From Mercurialis annua (Eukaryota; Streptophyta; Magnoliopsida; Malpighiales; Euphorbiaceae), in NCBI RefSeq assembly GCF_937616625.2, contig NC_065577.1:620001-684000 (forward strand): 64,000 nucleotides of DNA, given 5' to 3'. Every line of letters starts with the position of its first letter. Positions within the stretch are counted from its first letter, which is position 1. The notes below the pieces were generated by a model. The model was not told where the DNA came from and did no database searches. It worked only from the letters and a program-made list of their open reading frames with translations. Positions 55,916 through 64,000 of this stretch are shown here, piece by piece. Made by a program: the position numbers and the translations under genes.

Positions 55916-58314
55916 TCATTGGTTTGTTGCACGAATGACGTAACGCAACCGTTGCGTTATATAATTATTCCATAAACAAATGCAATACATAAACAAATCT
56001 GATCCGGTCATTCAACCGGTAAAAAAAAAAAATTAAAAGTTAAAAAGTTCAATCGGAGTTGAACAAAAAGTAAAAAGATGATATAAGTATCGATTAGAAT
56101 AATTATGAGTATGTGCTATTTGAAATAAAAATTATTAAAAAAATTAAACCTGCTAAATTCGAAGTAGATTACTCTGATCAACAGTTACGCGATTGCGTTA
56201 TACACACACACATCGGTTTTCAATTTTCTGATGAAACCGGCCGAACCGGATCTGGCAACAATGCACGCATAAGAAATGGAATATAAGAATTATAGATGTT
56301 GAATAGGAGAATCAACCTACTATGACCTAAAAGTACACATATTACTATATAATTTGTAGTCTGCATATTCCCAAACATGTTTTACAGCATAATTTCATCT
56401 TAACAACCAGATATTTTATCTATTTACGAGCAATTAAACAGCATATAGCTTAAGTGATAAAAATGCTAGACAATATTTTGTTAAGATCGTGGATTTATTT
56501 TAGGGCTAATAATTCCTGACACCGTCCGTTTATAGAAAATAGTATGGTACAAAATTAAACAGGCTCGGAATGAATTTATATAAGTTCGGATTATAAACGG
56601 ATCAATATGTTTATAACACAGTTAAACTTAAACTATTAGGTTAAACCAGTTTAATTTGTAAAAAGCACGTATAAATATGTTTAATGATTATATTAATCAA
56701 ATATATTCATATAATAATATTTGGAAGGCTTATTATTGATTACACTCGTTTAGTTTAAAAGTGTGTTAAATAAGTTAAGCATGTAATTAATAAATATATT
56801 AAGATTAAACATACAATCTCTTATTGACCTTTTTCAGTTAACGGATTAGACAGTTAAATATATTTTAACTCGTTTAATAAATATGTCGTGTGTGGTTTTG
56901 ATATTTTAAAACAGTTAGTTAAGGGGTGGTGTTTTTTTTTTTGTCAAATTGTTTGAGTTGGAAAAATATGTATATAGTAAAAATAGAAACTAATTTTAAA
57001 AGATTATAATACCAATAAACTATATCTAATGGGTGCTTTTTTCCTCCACTAATAATCTCGTGGCATAGTACCAAATCTGCCAAAATAATGGCTTGTCTTC
57101 ATTTAATGGACATTGATGTGCATCAAATATAGACTTATTGTTGTTGTTAAAGTTACACATATTCTTTGCTTCCTCATCATTATTCCAAAAAAATCTATTC
57201 AACTAATTCAATTGCATCCATCCATCAATTACAAATTTTTCTTACATCATTGCATATATTCTTAAAGAATTGAGCTTTTTCTTTAAGTTCGGAATGTCAA
57301 ACATAATAGTGAAAACACATTAAGATGATGAAAATTAGTTGTTCTAGTCAATACACAAATTTAAATATTGTTTATTTTTAAAAAGTATAACTCAATTTTT
57401 AATTTCAGTACTTTTAATTTTAAAAGTGGACAATAATTATATTTATTTTAAAAAAGTATTTCCTATGTATACAACTATGAAAATAAAATAAAACTTTTAA
57501 AAAATATATATTTTAACTTCCTAGTTTATTTTTATAGAGACGATATATGCCAACAAAATAAATAGAATTAATATTATTATTGGAGACTGAATAAGTGGGG
57601 TAGTAAAGCAACATATATATGTTTATCTTCTTTAAGCATGAAACTTCTGCTAAATACTATGAATATTTAGAGGTAGTTGAGAAAAATATAGTAGATACTT
57701 CTTCATAATATGTAACTGATCATGCATGGATCAATGCATTCAGTATTTCACTATAAGCTATGTAACACAGACTCGGATATATATATATGAATATGGGTGT
57801 CAAAAATAGATACGTATCCACAATATTCAACATGCAATTTTTTCAATCAAAAATAAGGGATACGAATTCGATATAGAACTCAGATACTTAAATATGGATA
57901 TATATGTACACATTTCGACATGAGTATTTATACGGTAATTTTAATACAGCCTTAACTTTTACAAATCAAAACATGACACCAAATCCTACACCTGATATGG
58001 TATATTTATCTTATGATATGGGATGAATTCTATCTCTTGAAGTGTCCACATGTCAGTTAAAGAGTCGGATCCATATCATATGTCATGTCGGTGCCATGTC
58101 GTGTTCAACACTGGTATGGCGGGACAAAATGAAGAGTCCGGTAACATATATAGTCACTAAATATTGAGCCTTGAATTCAAAACTAGCTAGGCTTGATTAA
58201 TGGGGAATACTCTCAATAATCCCATTTTATTTTGACGTTGAGGATTTAAAATACACATGTATTACTAGCTAGCAGTCGCCAAATCTGAAAGCTATCTACA
58301 TTAACTAATAATTA
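55916..58314. other. Gene-poor AT-rich stretch
   Basis: No supported gene. It includes degenerate repeat words (for example GTTAACGGATTAGACAG near 56840, and TGTCGGTGCCATGTCGTG near 58085) that look like worn transposon pieces. Confidence 0.4.
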
Positions 58315-58984
58315 TGTTGAAACAATTGCTGTAAAACTGAATATGATGAGGCTGAGTCGCGGACTAGGTCGCTCTCTTTTAGACGTTTCGCGGCACATCT
58401 CGGTGGTGCAAAGCTGACTATCAACCGCGGCGTCCCTAGGATAAAACAGCCGGAAATACTGATCACACTGCACTGTGAAATCAGCTCTAAAACACTTTCT
58501 TTGTATTGCTCTGTGTTTCTGTGTATTTTCAAAAGAAAAATGAAGCCAGTATTTATAGGCTAAGAAAACATAGCTGCTGAGTAAACAATTAATACAGAAA
58601 ATGATTTCTGATTAATGAAGGAAAACAGCAACAGTCAGATGGAGTGGAAGAGTCATTACAGTTATAAAATAATTGAATAAAAAATCATTAATACTTTTGT
58701 ATGCAAAAAATAAAGTGCTAGCCGAACCAGGCTAGGCCGACCGACCGGACGGACGGCGCGCGCGCGCATGTGTGGTAAATCGGGTAGGATGTAACTCCTA
58801 GCCCGTTCACAAAATTGGGTACCCCTTGGGGCCCAAACCCATATGAGAAAAACCAAGTTTATAAACCCAATGTATTGAGTTCTCCTAAGCAATGTGGGAA
58901 AACCACAAAACTCTCTATCTTCTCATTTCAAGTTACAAGGCACTTTTTCTTTTTCTTTTTTTTAAATTCAATATCTTTTCAACA
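58315..58984 (-). repeat. Downstream (3') LTR of the copia element
   Basis: 670 bp with ends TG...CA on the minus strand. It contains a short GC-rich segment (CGCGCGCGCGC at about 58757) and probable transcription signals (TATTTATAGGC on the plus strand at about 58550 reads as a TATA-like GCCTATAAATA on minus). Confidence 0.9.
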
Positions 58985-58998
58985 ATCCCCCACTTTGA
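58985..58998 (-). other. Polypurine tract of the copia element
   Basis: The minus strand reads CAAAGTGGGGGATT directly next to the TG of the downstream LTR, the normal position for the plus-strand primer. Confidence 0.8.
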
Positions 58999-59495
58999 AT
59001 TTTAAAAATAGTTTCTCGAGCAATTTCTGTTAAGATTGTGCATAAACAAAGGTATCTTTCGATTTGAACCTTTGCGTAGTGAGTAAGATTCTGATTCAAC
59101 AAGAGTGACTCGTAGTCTTGAACTCTATCTCGGACATCAAACCACGCACGTTCTTTTCATAAGTGTTTTTCTAAAGCCCGTGCATTTATGGCCCTGCACG
59201 TCTATCCCAGTTTAGTGAACGCTCTAGAAATTTTGCCTCAAATTTCATAGGAAGCGGCCCCACTTCCACATTCACAAAGGTGAAGCTATCAAGAGTACTC
59301 CTATAGCTAGGTACTCCACTCCATATGGAGTATAGACTTCATTAAGGGATTCTATTAACTCGTCCTTTTCTCGCTTTAGGAATCATGCATTAATTTTGTA
59401 TGTTCTGGCTCATATCATTCATAACTTGTTATTACCCATTGAACCTATTTCTTGGGATCTCCAGTCAGTTAGGTCGGGTTACCATTATGGATGAT
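58999..59495 (-). other. Untranslated part of the copia element after pol
   Basis: About 500 bp between the pol stop codon and the polypurine tract. No further frame (such as an env-like gene) is supported. Confidence 0.6.
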
Positions 59496-62400
59496 TCATT
59501 CAATAGGCAATAGTCCCATTCCTTTTGAGGTTTTATGGACTTTCTCTCTTGCTAATCCTTTCGTCAAAGGATCTGCTAAGTTATCATCAGTGCGTACATG
59601 ATCCACTCTAACAGCCCCTGTTGAGATAAATTCTCTAACAGTGCTGTGCTTACGACGTATCTGTCGTTTCTTACCATTATAATAACGGTTCTCAATTTTT
59701 GCAATAGCCGCGGTACTATCGCAATGGATCAACACAGCTGGTATCGGTCTTTCCCATAAAGGAATCTCAGCTAGCAGGCTTCTTAGCCATCTTGCTTCTT
59801 CACTAGCAGCAGCTAGTGCTATCATTTCTGACTCCATCGTAGATTGAGCCAGAATCGTCTGTTTCTTTGATTTCCAAGAAACAGCTCCACCAGCTATACT
59901 GAAAATATAGCCGCTCGTGGCTTTGGAATCATCTGACAATGTATTCCAATCTGCATCACTATACCCTTCAAGTACAGCAGGATGCTTCAGATAATGTAAT
60001 CCAAGATTCATTGTTCTTTTAAGGTATCTCATAACCCTTTCAATAGCATGCCAATGCTCAATACTAGGTCTACTAGTAAACCTGCACAGTAATCCAACGA
60101 CATATGCAATGTCGGGTCTAGTACAATCAGTGGCATACCGAAGGCTGCCAATGATGCTCGCATATTCAGACTGTCGTACACTATCACCAGTGTTCTTAAA
60201 AAGTTTTACACTTGGATCATAAGGTGTACATGCAGGTTTACAGTCGAAGTAGTTATATTTCTTTAGAATCTTCTCAACATAGTGAGATTGATCTAAAGAA
60301 ATTCCTTTTTCAGATCTAGTTATCTTTATGCCAAGAATGACATTCGCTTCACCTAGATCTTTCATATCAAAGTTGGCACTCAACATTGATTTCACAGCAT
60401 TCACAACATGAATATTTGATCCAAAAATCAGCAAGTCATCTACATAAAGACATATGAAAGTGCAAAGTTCCTTTTCAGATTTGTAGTAAATACATTTGTC
60501 ACTTTCATTCACTTTAAAGCCATTTGAGATGACAAGATTATCAAATTTCTCATGCCATTGCTTAGGTGCTTGTTTTAGACCATACAAAGATTTGTCTAAC
60601 TTGCACACCTTCTGTTCCTGACCATGTATTACAAAAACTTCAGGTTGATCCATGTAAATTTCTTCCTCCAGTTCACCATTTAAAAAAGCAGTTTTAACAT
60701 CCATTTGGTGTACGACCAAATCATATAGCGCAGCGATCGAAATCAGCACTCTAATGGATGTTATTCTAGTAACAGGTGAATAGGTATCAAAGAAATCAAC
60801 GTTTTCACGTTGTCTGTAACCCTTGGCTACAAGTCGAGCTTTGTATTAGTCTACAGTACCGTCAGGTTTCAATTTCTTTTTTAAGATCCATTTACAACCT
60901 ATGGTTTTGCAACCGGGAGGCAGATCAGTCAAATGCCATGTATGATTGGACTCTAATGAATCCATCTCATCATTTATGGCTTCTTGCCACAAATCAGAAT
61001 CTAATGAAGTTAAAGCTTCCTGGAGGTTCGAAGGATCCTCCTCTAAAGAATAGACATGGAAATCAGTTCCAAAGTCTTTCGAAATTCTAGCTTTTTTACT
61101 TCTTCTGATCTCTGGTTCTTTATCATTAGTAATCTCATTATTCCTGACCACAGGAACATTACTAGATGATTCGCCCCCACTATTTCCTAATTTAAAAGGA
61201 AATTTCTGTTCATAAAAATCAGCATCTACTGATTCAATAATAACTCGTGCAGTCAAGTCATAAAATCTATAAGCCTTGCTATTGACTGCATACCCAATGA
61301 AAACACATTCATAGGCTCTGCTTGCTAATTTTATTCGTTTCGGATCAGGAATCCGAACATAGGCTAAACAGCCCCAAGTTCTCAAATAAGACAAATTTGG
61401 TTGTCTTTTCTTTAGGATTTCATAAGGTGAAATCTTCCTGTTTGATTTCGGGACTCTGTTGAGTACATAACAAACAGTCAACAGAATTTCACCCCACCAA
61501 TAAGAAGCAGCTCCAGAATTCAATAAAATAGACACTATCGCTTCTGTAAGTGTTCTATTTTTTCTTTCGGCTTTACCGTTCATTTCAGGAGAATAAGGTG
61601 CTGTTCTTTCATGCACAATACCATGTGAGTTATAGAATTCTATAAACAAGCTAGATTCATATTCAGTACCTCTATCACTGCGAAATCTCTTGATTTTCTT
61701 ATTGAATTGATTTTCAATTTCTGTTACAAATAACTTGAACATGTCAAGTGCATCACTTTTATTTTTCATCAAATACACATGTGTAAAATCAGAACAATCA
61801 TCAATAAAAGTGATAAAATATCTTTTACCATTTCTGGTCAAGGTACCGTCAAGTTCACATATATCAGAATGTATTAAATCTAAAGGTTCAGATTCTCTAA
61901 TTACTGATTTATGTGAGTTTTTAGTTATCTTAGCTTGACTACAGAATTCACATTTTTCAAACTCAGTTTGGTTCATTTTAGGAATTAATCCTAGGGTGCT
62001 CATGTTGTTAATTATCCTTTTATTTACATGACAGAGTCTTGCATGCCAAGTATTAAAATCACAAACCATATAAACAGAAGCAACATCTTTATTGATAATT
62101 TCAACATTCAACTTAAACATACCCTCACAAGCATAACCCTTTCCCACAAAAATACCATTTCTAGTAATGGTGTACATATCTCCACCAATAGTCTGAAAGA
62201 ATCCAGCCTTGTTGAGAAGATAGCCAGACACCAAGTTCTTCCTCATCATAGGAGTGTGCATCACATCCTTCAAGATTAGTGTTTTTCCTGAAGTAAATTT
62301 CAGTTCAACACTTCCAATTCCAGCGACAGTAGTGGTGTGAGTATCACCCAGTAATACTTTCTTATCGTCCACGGCAGTGTATGTTTTGAACATAGCACGA

Positions 62401-63434
62401 TCGTGGCAAACATGGCGATTAGCGCCCGTGTCTACCCACCAACCACTTGATCCACCAACAAGGTTAATCTCAGCCATCATTTCTGTTATCATAGCCGTAA
62501 AAGGCTCTTCAGTCAAGTTAGCCTGTGGAGCAGTATTTGGCTTGTTCCGACACTTGCGTGCCATATGACCCGGTTTTCCACAGTTAAAGCATAGAAATGG
62601 TGGCAGGTCATTCTTAACAGGTGGTGCCTGTTTCACAATATGGTTCCTTGAAGGATTACCATTCTGGTTCGCTTTGTTGCGATTCACATTTTGGTTTTGG
62701 TTCGAGTTGCGATTCTGATTCTTAAAATTCTTGCCATTAGGCTTCAGACTCATCGAACTAAACTTCCTTGTGTTGTTAGAAACAACCAGCACTTCATCTT
62801 TTAGATCTTGTTTTCTCGCCTCTTCCTCAATCCGAAGACGAGTGATCAAGCTTTCCAGTGAGAACTCTTTTGTTTTGTGCCTGAGAGAATTCTTAAAGTC
62901 CCTCCACGAAGGAGGTAATTTGTCAATTAAAACAGCAACTTGAAATTGTTCATCAAGAACCATACCTTCGGAGATGATCTCATGAGCTATTTTCTGCAAT
63001 TCATGGGATTGCGCCTCGACAGATTTTTCATCAGTCATTTGATATTTGAGGTAGCGGCTGACTGCATATTTTTTAGTCCCCGCCTCCTCGGTATCATATT
63101 TCTTTTGCAGCGCCTCCCAAGTTTCCTTTGCAGTCTTTCCATCATTGTAGTAATCATAGAGATCATCACTTAGTGCATTGAGAATAAAATTCTTGCACAA
63201 GTAATCATTAGTCATCCATTGTTGAAGTTCACCGTTCTGTTTTTCCTTTTCTTCTTCCTCGGCAGTTTCATCAACGACAGATATTGCCATTGTCAAAACA
63301 GAAACCACCTTCTTGATGGTTAGGAAAAATTCAGTCTTCTGTTTCCATCTTTTGAAATGCAAGCCTTCAAACCGGAATGGTTTGTTGGCATCAACAGTAG
63401 AAGAACCGTAGGCAGCAACCTCATCGGTATTCAT
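59496..63434 (-). pseudogene. Copia gag-pol polyprotein interrupted by one in-frame stop
   Basis: A single 1,313-codon frame except for TAA at 60848-60846. Before the stop (862 residues): retrotransposon gag (about 20-215), CCHC knuckle CFNCGKPGHMARKC (282-295), protease WWVDTGA with DTG 335-337, integrase zinc region (HARLCHVNK...CEFCSQAK) and catalytic core (SDICELDG, RSDRGTEYES, PYSPEMNGKAERKNR), then the first part of reverse transcriptase. After the stop: reverse transcriptase with YVDD (about 60446-60435) and RNase H ([24 protein letters not shown]). No frameshift was seen. The stop lies in reverse transcriptase, so this copy should not make a full polyprotein; gag, protease and integrase could still be made. 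I only describe the break. Confidence 0.9.
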
Positions 63435-63466
63435 GGCAGCAATTGTAAAGGGACACGTCTAAAAAT

Positions 63467-64000
63467 TGTTGAAACAATTGCTGTAAAACTGAATATGATG
63501 AGGCTGAGTCGCGGACTAGGTCGCTCTCTTTTAGACGTTTCGCGGCACAGCTCGGTGGTGCAAAGCTGACTATCAACCGCGGCGTCCCTAGGATAAAACA
63601 GCCGGAAATACTGATCACACTGCACTGTGAAATTAGCTCTAAAACACTTTCTTTGTATTGCTCTGTGTTTCTGTGTATTTTCAAAAGAAAAATGAAGCCA
63701 GTATTTATAGGCTAAGAAAACATAGCTGCTGAGTAAACAATTAATACAGAAAATGATTTCTGATTAATGAAGGAAAACAGCAACAGTCAGATGGAGTGGA
63801 AGAGTCATTACAGTTACAAAATAATTGAATAAAAAATCATTAATACTTTTGTATGCAAAAAATAAAGTGCTAGCCGAACCAGGCCAGGCCGGCCGACCGG
63901 ACGGCGCGCGTGTGTGGTAAATCGGGTAGGATGTAACTCCTAGCCCGTTCATAAAATTAGGTACCCCTTGGGGCTCAAACCCATATGAGAAAAACCAAGT
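63467..64000 (-). repeat. Upstream (5') LTR of the copia element, partial
   Basis: 534 bp are visible. Compared by eye with the other LTR there are about eight single-base differences, mostly transitions, and one short indel in the GC-rich part. About 136 bp lie outside the window if both LTRs are equally long. Confidence 0.9.

Larger units (their letters stand above)
58315..64000 (-). mobile_element. Ty1/copia LTR retrotransposon, cut by the window edge
   Basis: Element reading leftward: upstream LTR 63467->64000 (incomplete), gag-pol 63434-59496, polypurine tract 58985-58998, downstream LTR 58315-58984. Integrase before reverse transcriptase gives copia order. Gag and pol share one frame. 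Its look recalls TNT1/Tork-type elements, a tentative placement. Left flank is AATTA; the other target duplication lies outside the window. Confidence 0.93.

Noticed and set aside
58755..58767. CG-rich CGCGCGCG run as a CpG island or promoter
   Set aside because: Very short and inside the LTR in both copies with length change; a simple repeat explains it.
60776..63569. Several plus-strand ORFs across the right-hand 3 kb
   Set aside because: All are antisense to the copia gag-pol frame, whose domains are unmistakable.
58315..64000. Endogenous pararetrovirus or gypsy element
   Set aside because: Integrase precedes reverse transcriptase, there is a TG...CA LTR pair, and no movement or coat protein is present, so it is Ty1/copia.
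1..64000. CRISPR array, operon or prokaryotic island
   Set aside because: No spaced direct repeats, Shine-Dalgarno-led gene strings or bacterial codon patterns; genes have spliceosomal introns.

Overview
The window is nuclear DNA from a flowering plant, almost certainly a core eudicot (species not determinable). Evidence: nine plant-type loci with GT-AG introns in AT-rich intergenic DNA, plant-only families (MKK4/5 MAP kinase kinase, ABF/AREB bZIP, two-domain DJ-1, SPARK receptor kinase, subtilase) and many plant-style transposon relics. No prokaryotic, organellar or viral block was seen. Exon structures were worked out by hand from splice sites and family conservation, so internal boundaries are predictions.

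Layout. 1-5.2 kb: a foldback relic, an intronless MKK4/5 gene (+) and a degraded PPR-gene fragment (-). 5.2-9.1 kb: an ABF/AREB bZIP gene (-, four coding exons plus a 5'UTR intron). 11.9-15.8 kb: a plastid-type tandem DJ-1 gene (-, eight exons). 15.8-17.7 kb: a transposon patch (two Mutator-type foldback MITEs, a Helitron-like element and another foldback). 18.5-22.2 kb: methylcrotonoyl-CoA carboxylase beta subunit (+, ten exons). 23.1-24.6 kb: m-type (M3-like) thioredoxin (+, two exons). 26.5-27.5 kb: a previously hidden two-exon gene for a small secreted eight-cysteine defensin-like peptide (+). 29-32.4 kb: NYN/OST-HTH putative RNase (+, 5'UTR intron carrying a MITE). 33.3-35.7 kb: intronless subtilase (-). 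36.7-40.9 kb: SPARK-domain receptor-like kinase (-, nine exons). 41-48 kb: gene-poor, with a poly(A)-tailed retroposon, a SINE, a hAT-type MITE and a possible MULE scrap. 48.1-53.9 kb: GPI-anchored PLC-X-domain protein (+, eight exons) with repeat-filled introns. 54-58.3 kb: gene-poor, with another Mutator-type MITE. 58.3-64 kb: a young Ty1/copia retrotransposon (-) whose polyprotein frame has one in-frame stop and whose upstream LTR runs off the window.

The genes do not form one pathway. Links are thematic: MKK4/5 and the ABF factor are stress/ABA signalling components; DJ-1, MCCB and thioredoxin are organelle redox/metabolic proteins; the receptor kinase, subtilase, PLC-like protein and defensin-like peptide act at the cell surface. 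From memory of Arabidopsis, ABF, SPARK-kinase and PLC-X genes are neighbours on chromosome 1, and thioredoxin M3 and an NYN protein are neighbours on chromosome 2, so part of the order looks ancestral. I found no previously undescribed multi-gene system; the most useful new items are the hidden cysteine-rich peptide gene and the dense set of transposon relics with recognisable target-site duplications.
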